A DNA stretch of 64,000 nt, taken from assembly GCF_006542765.1 (NCBI RefSeq), contig NZ_SKCD01000001.1:124001-188000 (forward strand), given 5' to 3'. The translations under genes were made by a program, and so were the position numbers. This document shows positions 27,100-35,329 of the stretch, piece after piece; position 1 is the first letter of the stretch, and each line of letters starts with the position of its first letter. The notes below the pieces were generated by a model. It did no database searches. It was given only the letters and a program-made list of their open reading frames with translations, and was not told the origin of the DNA. Origin of the DNA: Paenibacillus luteus (GTDB lineage Bacteria > Bacillota > Bacilli > Paenibacillales > Paenibacillaceae).

Positions 27100-27543
27100 T
27101 TAAACCTGCTGCGTTTTTTGCTGCTGTTGGCATTTTCGGATTTTCTCCAGCACCGTTTGCAGCGTATTCTGCTCGAGGTACGCCTCATAATGTTGCTCCG
27201 CCTCATAGAAGAAGTGGTCCATGACCACTTGGATATTGGCGGACACGAGACAATCCTCTTCCGGGTTGCCTGAGCACCAGTGCGGCTTCAGCGTACCTCC
27301 GGAGAGCGCTCGGTACACCTGAGCGAGTGTAACCTCGCCCGGCGCACAGTTCAAAATATAGCCGCCGCCGATCCCTTCCTTCGTCTTCACAAAACCATGC
27401 TTGCGCAAGGAGCTCATAATCTTGCGGATCCGCGTTGGATTCGTAGACACATTCCGGGCAATCGTCTCGCTGCTAGCCATATGGTCAGGTAAATAAGCTA
27501 ACAGCACTAAGCTGTGAACCGCTACCGTAAATTCGCTATTCAT
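27100..27543 (-). CDS. Rrf2-family transcriptional regulator
   Basis: A 147-residue Rrf2 protein with an N-terminal winged helix (about 1-60) containing ETIARNVSTNPTRIRKIMSSLRKHGFVKTKEGIGGGY, the diagnostic recognition helix plus GIGGGY wing. Only two Cys are near the usual cofactor site (HWCSGNPEEDC) plus one at the C-terminus (RKCQQ), so an Fe-S cluster like IscR or NsrR is not certain; a thiol switch is equally possible. An inverted repeat lies just upstream. The nearest gene on the same strand downstream is the flavin oxidoreductase, a plausible target. Confidence 0.9.
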   Translation of the reverse strand: MNSEFTVAVHSLVLLAYLPDHMASSETIARNVSTNPTRIRKIMSSLRKHGFVKTKEGIGGGYILNCAPGEVTLAQVYRALSGGTLKPHWCSGNPEEDCLVSANIQVVMDHFFYEAEQHYEAYLEQNTLQTVLEKIRKCQQQQKTQQV

Positions 27544-27569
27544 TTACATAACTCCCTCCCAAGAAGGAT

Positions 27570-27592
27570 ACTGTAATTTTATTTCATACAGT
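27570..27592. promoter_or_regulatory. Inverted repeat upstream of the Rrf2 gene
   Basis: ACTGTA and TACAGT are separated by 11 AT-rich bases, 26 bases upstream of the Rrf2 start. The position suits autoregulation. Confidence 0.5.
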
Positions 27593-27733
27593 TGTTAAAG
27601 TCAAACCTTCCTTACTAAGCATAACATAGAGAGTGAGCTTAGGCATAGGCTCACCCTCAACTTTCAAGCTTTGAAACCGGATGTGCTGCGCCCTAACAAC
27701 TGCTTCCAGTCCTTTTCCTAATGAATCAACAAT

Positions 27734-28642
27734 CTATCGGTGCTGTACATAACCGCTGCTTTTGCTTATCTTTGTGATCTGCGCAAGCTCAGCTGTGGAA
27801 AGCTCCTCTGTCTCACTCGCTGCTATATTGTGCAGCAGCTGCTCGATGCTGCTTGCTCCGGGAATGACCGCAGCAACCGTAGAGCTGGCCAGTGCGAAGC
27901 GAATAGCCGTATGCGCTAGATCTCTATCGTTGCCTCCCTGCTCCAGCAGCGTGGCATACAGTTCACTAAGCTCTTCTTCACTATATTCCAGATAACCCTT
28001 CGCCAATTTCGCAGCCCCTGTGCGGGTTAAGATCCCTTTGGCTACCGGTCCGCGTGCAATCAAGCTTATTCCTTTCTCTTCTAGCAAAGGCAGCACCTGC
28101 TCCTCAGGTCTCCGATCGATAATGCTGTATTGGCTCATTACGCTTACGATATTGGACCGCTGCGCATACTCCCGAACGACATTCGGACGAATGGAAGAGA
28201 TGCCGTAATACCGAATAAGTCCTTCCTGCTTCAGCTCCTCGAACGCCTCGATGGTTTCTTCAATCGGATCCTCCAGCGTACCGCCGTGCAGTTGATACAA
28301 ATCGATATAATCGGTCTGCAGCCTTCTTAAGCTATCCTTAACGGCTTCTTTGATATAGGCTTTGGACGGGTCCCATGTCCAGCCTTCCTTGCCTGGCTCC
28401 CACCGGTTGCCTACTTTGGTCGCTATAATTACCTCTGACCGTCTGCCGCGAACCGCTTCGCCGACGATTTCCTCATTCAGCCCTTCATGATAAAGATCTG
28501 CCGTATCGAGAAAATTTATTCCTCCTTCGAGTGCCTGATGTACCAGAGCGATCCCCTTCTCCTTATCCGTGCCGAGCGACATACAGCCAAGCCCGATCTC
28601 GCTAACATAGAGCTCTGATTGTCCTAATCGATTTCTCTTCAT
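27734..28642 (-). CDS. Aldo/keto reductase
   Basis: A 302-residue AKR-fold oxidoreductase. The catalytic tetrad is visible as INFLDTADLYHEG (Asp and Tyr, about 40-52), VIIATKVGNRW (Lys, about 72) and DLYQLHGGTLEDP (His, about 112). The NADPH loop is near AAVIPGASSIEQL. The ATG at 28642 follows AAAGGAG and is preferred to a TTG at 28681 that overlaps the upstream stop. It is downstream of, and probably cotranscribed with, a glutamine-amidotransferase-like gene; the substrate is unknown. Confidence 0.9.
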   Translation of the reverse strand: MKRNRLGQSELYVSEIGLGCMSLGTDKEKGIALVHQALEGGINFLDTADLYHEGLNEEIVGEAVRGRRSEVIIATKVGNRWEPGKEGWTWDPSKAYIKEAVKDSLRRLQTDYIDLYQLHGGTLEDPIEETIEAFEELKQEGLIRYYGISSIRPNVVREYAQRSNIVSVMSQYSIIDRRPEEQVLPLLEEKGISLIARGPVAKGILTRTGAAKLAKGYLEYSEEELSELYATLLEQGGNDRDLAHTAIRFALASSTVAAVIPGASSIEQLLHNIAASETEELSTAELAQITKISKSSGYVQHR

Positions 28643-28677
28643 ATTGGAACTCTCCTTTTCTGCAGCTAGTGATTTAG

Positions 28678-29442
28678 TCAAAACGTTTGTTCCTTTATAT
28701 TGTCTATTGAACCGTCTGCTTCCTTCTCTGTTGTACCCGTCGACTTAGGCCATCGTTCCGTGACCATCCTATCCAATATCTGGTGAAGCATTCGGATAGA
28801 TAGCTCGCTTTGCCCGAAACGGCTGCGAATCTGAGATTCTGACTGTATGTATGGCGCAGCAATAAGCTCGCTGGACCAATGCTCGAACATCGCTTCCATG
28901 CAGGCTGGCGTCGTCTCCAAATGAAATTGCAGACCCAGTACATGCTCCTCGTAAGCAAATGCCTGTACCCTGCAAGCTTCTGAAGTAGCAAGCAGCCGCG
29001 TATGGTCTGGCAGATCGAAGGTATCGCCATGCCATTGAAACGAAACTAATTGCTGCGGTAAGCCGTCGAACCAGGGATGCTGCTCCTGAGTGCGGTTGAT
29101 CGTATGCCAACCGATTTCCTTATGCGCATTGCGATACACAGGGCTACCCAGCAATTCAGCAATCATTTGAGCGCCGAAGCAGATCCCCAGCACTTTTTTG
29201 CCGCGCTTGATCGCTTCTTGGACAAAGCGCTTCTCATCTGCAAGCCAAGGATGAAGCTCTTCCTCATAGACGCTCATTGGTCCGCCGCAAATAATGAGTA
29301 AATCCAAATCATCAAGCAAATCAAACGGAATGGCAAACGCGGGATCATACATAGATAAACGATGCCCATTCGCATTGGCCCATGAGCGAAATGCAAAGTC
29401 ATCATCAAAAGAAAAATGCCGGAAAGCAACGATATTATTCAT
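28678..29442 (-). CDS. Class I glutamine amidotransferase-like protein
   Basis: From the ATG at 29442 after GGAGGTG the protein has 254 residues. A GATase-1 triad is present: Cys88 in VLGICFGAQM, then His and Glu in LGLQFHLETTP. DLLIICGGPMSVYEEE (about 47-62) forms the oxyanion-loop region, as in GMP-synthase-like stand-alone proteins and gamma-glutamyl hydrolases of this subfamily. No synthetase partner is adjacent, so the acceptor is unknown. Confidence 0.88.
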   Translation of the reverse strand: MNNIVAFRHFSFDDDFAFRSWANANGHRLSMYDPAFAIPFDLLDDLDLLIICGGPMSVYEEELHPWLADEKRFVQEAIKRGKKVLGICFGAQMIAELLGSPVYRNAHKEIGWHTINRTQEQHPWFDGLPQQLVSFQWHGDTFDLPDHTRLLATSEACRVQAFAYEEHVLGLQFHLETTPACMEAMFEHWSSELIAAPYIQSESQIRSRFGQSELSIRMLHQILDRMVTERWPKSTGTTEKEADGSIDNIKEQTF

Positions 29443-29557
29443 CCAACTCACCTCCAATACGCGCATGCTGCGGTTATTGAAGCTTATTATAATCTCATTA
29501 TCTGATAGAGGTAATACCACTTTCCCGAATAGTGGGAAACCGTTCAACAAATTTGAA

Positions 29558-30328
29558 TCAACGCTTCAGCTTGTAACGGTACCCCAGCTCATTTGAGATC
29601 AAATCCGCATATTTCTTAACAAGAAAGCTGTTTTTTTCAACCGTATCCTCCGTAAACCTCAAGGTCGGACCCGCGACGTTTAGAGAGCCAATGACCATAT
29701 TTTCATAGGAGAATATCGGTGCGCCAATGCCGGTCGTTCCCTCCGTTGCTTCTCCCGAGGTTACGGCGTAGCCACGCCTATGAATCTTCTCTATTTCCGC
29801 CTCGATGTACTCCCGCGTCAACGGCTTAAGAGTGGGCATGGCCCCCCAATCTGCCTCTTCCAGCATTTGCTCCTGCATCTTTCTCGGCAGGTAGGCAAGA
29901 ATAACCCGGTTGGAAGCGCCGATGAACAAAGGCAGCTTGAGCCCGATCGGCTCCGATATTTTCAGAATTTGCGGCGAGTCTACAGAATCGATATAAACGC
30001 CTTCCGTATTCTCACGGGTAGCGAGATATACCGTTTCCTTCGTCTTCTGGGAGAGCTCCTCCATAAAGGGCCTCGCAATCGTGCGCAGCATCAGGCTGTC
30101 CCACATCAGAAAACCATACTTCATAATGGACAAGCCCAGCTTGTACTTCTTCGTCTTCGCATTTTGAGCGACGAAGCCATGCTCCATCAAGGAGCTGAGT
30201 ATGCGGTGGACGCTTTGCACGGGCATATCCAGTTCTCGGCTCATTTCTGTAACGCTCAGTTCCTTCTCTGTTCCTTCGGGGAGCAGAAGGTCCAAGATAT
30301 GAATGGCTTTCGTAATGACACCGGACAT
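29558..30328 (-). CDS. IclR-family transcriptional regulator
   Basis: A 256-residue protein with an N-terminal winged helix (about 5-65: ITKAIHILDLLL, LSVTEMSRELDMPVQSVHRILSSLMEHGFV) and a GAF-like ligand domain. The latter carries the family signatures GVYIDSVDSP, NRVILAYLP and RRGYAVTSGEATEGTTGIGAPIF. IclR proteins sense small carbon metabolites. No catabolic operon adjoins; the nearby leftward amidotransferase and AKR genes are possible targets. Confidence 0.92.
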   Translation of the reverse strand: MSGVITKAIHILDLLLPEGTEKELSVTEMSRELDMPVQSVHRILSSLMEHGFVAQNAKTKKYKLGLSIMKYGFLMWDSLMLRTIARPFMEELSQKTKETVYLATRENTEGVYIDSVDSPQILKISEPIGLKLPLFIGASNRVILAYLPRKMQEQMLEEADWGAMPTLKPLTREYIEAEIEKIHRRGYAVTSGEATEGTTGIGAPIFSYENMVIGSLNVAGPTLRFTEDTVEKNSFLVKKYADLISNELGYRYKLKR

Positions 30329-30487
30329 CGCTTCTCACCTCCGCGAAATTGAAAAATCATGTATATTGGATTACAACTGCAATTTTTCCGTTCTAAAAAC
30401 CATTCATTTTCTTCCAAACGTTGGTCCTTTTTCACCAGCTTTCCTGTATCCTAAAGGAAGGAAAAGAATAATGGAGAGGTGATTCGT

Positions 30488-31387
30488 ATGGGGGAAAAGA
30501 ATACTTAAAATAGCGAGCCTGCTCGTGCTGGCCGCAGCTCTCCTTGTTGGAGGCTTCTTACTGTATATTACTTTATCTGATTATAAACCGAAAGAAGTGA
30601 CCGAGCTTTCAATATCCAATCAGACCGGAGCGATTCTGGAGCAAGGCAAGCGGTTTACCGTTACCACCATTAACATCGGTTATGCCGGCTTGGACAGCGA
30701 ACAAGATTTTTTCATGGACGGTGGAGAGCATTCGCGCGCTAGCAGCAAGAAACAGACGGAAGCCAATCTCGCTTCCATCGCGTCCTTTATGAACAGCAGC
30801 CTTTCCAGCTTTTATTTGCTACAAGAGGTAGACGTTCAGTCTTCTCGAAGCTATATGATTAATCAGGCCGAATTCTTCTCCAAAGCCTTGAAGGACTACA
30901 GTTCTTCTTTTGCCTACAATTACAAAGTGCCTTGGGTGCCTGTGCCGCTCTTTGAGCCCATGGCAAAGTACATAGCGGCTTGCTAACGCTGTCTTCCTTC
31001 TAAAGCACAAGCAGCGAACGCTACGATCTCCCCGTGAAGGAAAGCTGGCCAGTCCAGCAGCTTGATCTCGACCGCGCCTTTATAGCGAATAGATTCCCGG
31101 TTCATAACGGCAAGGAGCTGATTCTGGTCAATTTGCATTTGTCAGCTTTTGATAAGGAAGGAAAGATTCGCAAGCAGCAGCTCGATTACTTGTCCGCTTA
31201 TCTCAAGAAGGAGACAGGAAAAGGCCATTATATCATCGTTGGCGGCGATTGGAACCATGCCCTTCCCGGCACCGATTCGCAAAGATTCAAAACGACGCAG
31301 AACTGGCCGGAATGGCTGCAGGGTACGGATCTGAAGTTTGCATTCAGTGACCACAACCCGGTAACAGCAGAGTTTGTCCTCCAATAA
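30488..31387 (+). pseudogene. Broken endonuclease/exonuclease/phosphatase-family gene
   Basis: The gene is recognisable in pieces: an N-terminal membrane span, FTVTTINIGYAGLDS, SSFYLLQEVDVQSSRSYM, GKELILVNLHLSAFDKEG, YIIVGGDWNHALPG and FAFSDHNPVTAEFV. These are the EEP catalytic blocks. Three lesions break it. After the ATG at 30488 (strong GGAGAGG site) a G run of five instead of four shifts the frame. Near 30963 a G appears missing in ATGGCAAAG, and near 31001 TAA stands where a Tyr codon is expected. Correcting all three would restore a protein of about 300 residues starting MGKRILKIASLL. Confidence 0.85.
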
Positions 31388-31389
31388 GC

Positions 31390-31430
31390 AAAGAAGAGTT
31401 CCGATCGTATGACCATCGGAACTCTTCTTT
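31390..31430. terminator. Bidirectional terminator
   Basis: A 16-base stem (AAAGAAGAGTTCCGAT and its complement) follows the broken EEP gene and precedes the stop of the convergent stalk-domain gene. Confidence 0.85.
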
Positions 31431-31439
31431 CTTACTCCA

Positions 31440-32642
31440 TTATTCAACCTCTACAATAATGACAGCCCAGCGATTCCCATACGGACCAAGATCAATGGAA
31501 CGCATATATTTCGGACTGATTAGGTCCACCCAATAGCTGCCCGGCTTCTCAAACTTCAGCACACCAGAATAGTTGTTGTTCTTAATTGGGCTTTTAACGG
31601 AAAAATCCTCTTCATACCCATGCACGGCTGGTTCATATTTGCTAGCTCTTAAAGTCACCTCGTCAAATAATGGGCCTGACTGAAGGACCTCCCCCGCAAT
31701 CGTAAGGGATTCGCCAGCTTTAAGCTTAACATACCCCTGCGTTGGAGCTGTCAGCTTCGTATATCCCTCGGCGTCTGATGTCAAAGCAACCGGTATCGGC
31801 TCCGAAGGATTAACCTTTCGATATACGGCAAGATATTCTTCTCCTGCTGACACAGCCGTAAGCAGGAGCGGATTGACGCCTGGATGGAGCTCTGCTGTTA
31901 GACTGATCCGGTTATAGATGCGCCCATCCAGCTTAATGTCCTTTTCAATGATTTTGCTTCCAGAGCTTGAGCCACCCCAGCCCCCTGGCCCAAGCGAACT
32001 CAAAAATTGCGGCATGTTCATATCCTTCTGATAAAGCATCGTAAACGTCGTCTGCGGTTCGGCGGTCGACCATTCACGCTGCTGCACTTCGATGATTTTC
32101 TCGCTCCAATTCCATGTAACGACTCCTTTATCGAGCGCAACCGCAATGCCTTGATAAGTGTTAAGCGGCCTTATCGGCACGTAGGCACGTCCGCCTGAGA
32201 TAAAAGGGACTGGAATCGTTTCTTGCTGAAACGCTGTCCCGTCGCCCGAATAAATTTTGTTAGAGCCGATCCGGTAACGCAGCTCCCCAAAAGACGGCAT
32301 AAGCTTCTTGTTGATGACCACCCTAACCTCCCGTTTGGCCGCATTCCATTCAACCACATCAGCCGCGCCGCTTTGCTTTAGCGTCCTGACCGGGACATAC
32401 ACGCGTCCATCGCGTAAAATCGGCTGATCTACGTTAATCGGCTTGCCATCGAGCAAGCCTTTGGTTCCTTTAAGCTCAAAAGTCAGCTCATGTGGTATAC
32501 GGTACATTTTGGCTACATCGCCCGGCAATACGGCTTCTTCGTCCGCTGCCTGACTTGACGCAGCCCCTACGCCAGCGGTTCCTCCAGAGTATGCAAGCCA
32601 TACCGATAACAAGATTGCAGTAGACTTCATCCACTTTTTCAT
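31440..32642 (-). CDS. Secreted copper-amine-oxidase-like stalk-domain protein
   Basis: A 400-residue exported protein. The ATG at 32642 follows GGCAGGTG; a signal peptide ends near residue 28 (GVGAASSQA). Two stalk-domain repeats follow (about 55-190), recognised by GRVYVPVRTLKQSGA and GRAYVPIRPLNTYQG. The C-terminal half (about 210-400) is beta-rich with no known catalytic motif. It probably sits in the cell envelope; function unknown. Confidence 0.8.
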   Translation of the reverse strand: MKKWMKSTAILLSVWLAYSGGTAGVGAASSQAADEEAVLPGDVAKMYRIPHELTFELKGTKGLLDGKPINVDQPILRDGRVYVPVRTLKQSGAADVVEWNAAKREVRVVINKKLMPSFGELRYRIGSNKIYSGDGTAFQQETIPVPFISGGRAYVPIRPLNTYQGIAVALDKGVVTWNWSEKIIEVQQREWSTAEPQTTFTMLYQKDMNMPQFLSSLGPGGWGGSSSGSKIIEKDIKLDGRIYNRISLTAELHPGVNPLLLTAVSAGEEYLAVYRKVNPSEPIPVALTSDAEGYTKLTAPTQGYVKLKAGESLTIAGEVLQSGPLFDEVTLRASKYEPAVHGYEEDFSVKSPIKNNNYSGVLKFEKPGSYWVDLISPKYMRSIDLGPYGNRWAVIIVEVE

Positions 32643-32828
32643 AAAACACCTGCCTATTCTTTTCATCTTATTCGCATAATTACACAACGTATAAAATATG
32701 GAAAATGTTACATACCCTAAACTTCCCTCCCATTCTCATGGGTTCAGGAAAGGCACGCAAAAAAGGCCAAGTAGATCGTTCCTCTACAGGGCCTTGCCGC
32801 ATGCATCTATATTCATGGCTTCCCAAAC

Positions 32829-33242
32829 TCACTCCTGCGGGAACGGCTTCCTTCCGTTAAAGCCATCATGCAGGCCATGATAGTGGCTTACGTGCGCTTC
32901 CCCTTCCTTCCAGCAAATGAGAATATCCTCGCCATCCAGAACGGCTGGAAAGTCGATCAGGCCCGGGGTGACCATTTTCAGGAGCACGCCTTTCCGGGCA
33001 AAATTATCGATCAGCAGATCAGCCTCCATCTTCATGAATTCCAGCTGGCTCTCCTGCTCAAAGAAAGGGTCCTTTCCGCCTGGCAAGCCTGCAAAGGCCT
33101 GCTCATAAGCAGCCTTCTCCTTGTGATAATCCACGTATCGGCTTTCAAACTCGCCTTTTAATTGTTGAAGCTGCTTCAAGTCCACTTTTAATTGCGGCAG
33201 CAGCTCATTGGCCTCAGCCAGCGTAAAGGTTCTGTTTCCCAT
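32829..33242 (-). CDS. DUF2203-type small protein
   Basis: A 137-residue cytosolic protein starting MGNRTFTLAEANELLPQL, the usual opening of DUF2203 proteins. A long helix (about 15-60) and the conserved end LICWKEGEAHVSHYHGLHDGFNGRKP follow. The ATG at 33242 has AAGGAG ten bases upstream; the longer frame starting at 33326 has no support. The family has no established function. Confidence 0.85.
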   Translation of the reverse strand: MGNRTFTLAEANELLPQLKVDLKQLQQLKGEFESRYVDYHKEKAAYEQAFAGLPGGKDPFFEQESQLEFMKMEADLLIDNFARKGVLLKMVTPGLIDFPAVLDGEDILICWKEGEAHVSHYHGLHDGFNGRKPFPQE

Positions 33243-33345
33243 CCCGTATCTACTCCTTATCCGATTGCATTTCTTCATATGATTAATTATAAGTAAATTA
33301 GGTAGACATACAAGCACAGGCTCCACTAGCTTAGTAAACCTGAAT

Positions 33346-33774
33346 TTACCGCAGCATAGAACGCAGATTTTCGATTACCAGCTCGAGGCGTGAATCCTCA
33401 TTCTCTTTATCAACCACATAAAACAACAGAATATTACCGATCACATAACGGCGGTGCTGGACCACGTCGGCCACAGCCGTCTTAGCCTCAAAATCCTTGG
33501 CACCCTCTCGTGCGTCCTTTTCAGATGGATAAGCATATATGCTGATGAGCTGTTTATCATTCATAACATACGTCTCAGGCTTCACTCCATTTAATATACG
33601 TATAAATACATTCTCCGGATGCAAGTCTTTCGGTTCCGTTAATACAATCGCATGCTTGTCGAACAATTCCTTTACTTGAATCGCAGATACATGCTGACTG
33701 TCGCTGTTTGGATGGTTGCTGCAGCTTGATAACAATAAGCATAAAACGATAAGCATCGTGACCATTTTTTTCAT
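33346..33774 (-). CDS. Lipoprotein of unknown function
   Basis: A 142-residue predicted lipoprotein: MKKMVTMLIVLCLLLSSCSN gives a short signal and lipobox LSSC (Cys18). The mature domain has ENVFIRILNGVKPETYVMND and RYVIGNILLFYVVDKENE, an alpha/beta fold resembling other Bacillales lipoproteins that monitor stress, but no specific match can be claimed. GGGGG precedes the ATG at 33774. Confidence 0.8.
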   Translation of the reverse strand: MKKMVTMLIVLCLLLSSCSNHPNSDSQHVSAIQVKELFDKHAIVLTEPKDLHPENVFIRILNGVKPETYVMNDKQLISIYAYPSEKDAREGAKDFEAKTAVADVVQHRRYVIGNILLFYVVDKENEDSRLELVIENLRSMLR

Positions 33775-33927
33775 TAGCAAGACCCCCTTTTCATACAAGA
33801 CGTACGAAACGCATCATAGGTTTGACTTCGCTAGAAAAAAATTCCTTATTTTTAGCCGAATGTATGCTAATGTGTAATTCAACCGATAGGGATGTCGAAA
33901 AAATAAGGTTATTGGAGGATCACCACC

Positions 33928-34707
33928 ATGGACTTGAAAAAAATAAATTCGTTGACCAAGTATCCAAGTATTCTAACCTACCACAAGCTGGGCGAGAAAG
34001 GCCGATTAACGGACGGGCTGTCGGAGGAACGCGGCTTTCTGAACGAAGCCGACTCTGTTTATGTGTATGAGAAAGTAGACGGAGAGAACGCGAGGATCAT
34101 CTTTTTCCAAAACGAAAACAAGGAAGTCGATTATTTGATAGGCTCGAGAGAAGAGCTCTTATATGCAAAAGGAGACCGAATTGGCAATCCCTACGGTAAT
34201 ATTGCTGAATTTCTTAAGCCTGTGGCGGAGCGGCTGCTTGGGCTTATTTTCAGCCAGAACGATTGGGCATTGACGGTGGTTTATCAGGAATCCTATGGAG
34301 GGAAGACGAAGGCCGCCAAACATTACACGGAGAGTAAAACGCAAGGAAGCCGCGTGTTTGATATCTTCTCCCTTGCTAAAGAGGAACTCGAGCGCTTGCT
34401 AGCCCTGCCTCAGGAAAAGATAGCCGAATGGCGCGATCACGGAAACCAGCCTTTTTACTCAGAGAACGATAAATTGGCATTTGTTCAAGCCGCAGAGCTC
34501 CCTTACGCCCCTTTGTTGAGTGAGGAAGCTGCAGCAAATTTCCCAACAACGCTTGAGGATACCTTTGCATTCTTGCAAGCGTTCGAGCAGACAATGGTAG
34601 GCATTGATGCTGAAGGGAAATCAGAGGGGGTAATCGCCCGAACAGCCGATCGGAGACTAATTCGGAAAATACGATTTGAGGATTACGAACGGACGTTCAG
34701 AAAATAG
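33928..34707 (+). CDS. RNA ligase (Rnl2-like nucleotidyltransferase)
   Basis: A 259-residue ATP-dependent ligase of the Rnl2/DUF family. Motif I reads YEKVDGENARI with the AMP-accepting Lys49. A motif III-like segment is SRVFDIFSL, motif IV is SEGVIART and motif V RRLIRKIRFEDYERT at the C-terminus. It consists of the adenylyltransferase domain alone. Such solitary ligases seal RNA nicks; a polynucleotide-kinase or 3'-end-healing partner is not adjacent. A GGAGG ribosome site lies ten bases before the ATG. Confidence 0.88.
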   Translation: MDLKKINSLTKYPSILTYHKLGEKGRLTDGLSEERGFLNEADSVYVYEKVDGENARIIFFQNENKEVDYLIGSREELLYAKGDRIGNPYGNIAEFLKPVAERLLGLIFSQNDWALTVVYQESYGGKTKAAKHYTESKTQGSRVFDIFSLAKEELERLLALPQEKIAEWRDHGNQPFYSENDKLAFVQAAELPYAPLLSEEAAANFPTTLEDTFAFLQAFEQTMVGIDAEGKSEGVIARTADRRLIRKIRFEDYERTFRK

Positions 34708-34788
34708 GGATGACCTAGGCAGAGGCTTTAAAGATGTCTGTTTCGCTTCTCGTCTAAATGGATATCCATCGCCTTGTTGGCTCGTATC

Positions 34789-34828
34789 AAAAAGGCCCTT
34801 ATGATCGCATGGATCGCAAGGGCCTTTC
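34789..34828 (-). terminator. Terminator of the two-component/lipoprotein operon
   Basis: AAAGGCCCTT pairs with AAGGGCCTTT; five T residues follow on the minus strand, just past the lipoprotein gene stop. Confidence 0.75.
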
Positions 34829-34846
34829 AATAGGATCAAGTTTTCT

Positions 34847-35329
34847 TTATTTTAAAGTGATCTCTTTTTTCCAAGTTAATTCTTTGCCCTGCTCATTGCG
34901 GAACGTGAAAGTAACCTCTCCTTGTTCACCGTTCATTTTGTCTGGATAAATAAATCCTGAAAACTGTCCGTTTCCGCTAATATAAAACCCATCTCCCCCA
35001 TTGCCCCCATGCTCAGCCGCTTCCTGCAGCGTATTTACGAACTGGTTCTTATCGGATTTCCACTGCATTTCTGACAAAGAATATCCTTCGGGCAGCTGCT
35101 TGACCTGAAAATCGAAGCTGTTGCCCTCAATCGGTTTAGGCGTCTGGTCGATAATGATCAAGATTTCTTTTTCCGTATTCACGGAATCATTCGTCGCCGT
35201 ACTTTCCTCCTGGCCAATTGGCGAAGGTACACTTTCAGACGCTTCCGTGTTCCCTTTGGTCCCGCAAGCACTGATCAAAAGCAGAACCAGCAATACAGCC
35301 AACCCATTGATCATTTGTTTCTTATTCAT
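34847..35329 (-). CDS. Lipoprotein coupled to a histidine kinase
   Basis: A 160-residue lipoprotein (lipobox LISAC, Cys22) with a Ser/Thr/Glu-rich spacer (about 24-55) and a small beta domain ending GEVTFTFRNEQGKELTWKKE. Its ATG overlaps the stop of the histidine kinase gene (ATGA), so it is made together with the sensor and may modulate it outside the membrane. DGFYISGNGQFSGFIYPD resembles a ligand-binding turn; no family is recognised. Confidence 0.82.
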   Translation of the reverse strand: MNKKQMINGLAVLLVLLLISACGTKGNTEASESVPSPIGQEESTATNDSVNTEKEILIIIDQTPKPIEGNSFDFQVKQLPEGYSLSEMQWKSDKNQFVNTLQEAAEHGGNGGDGFYISGNGQFSGFIYPDKMNGEQGEVTFTFRNEQGKELTWKKEITLK

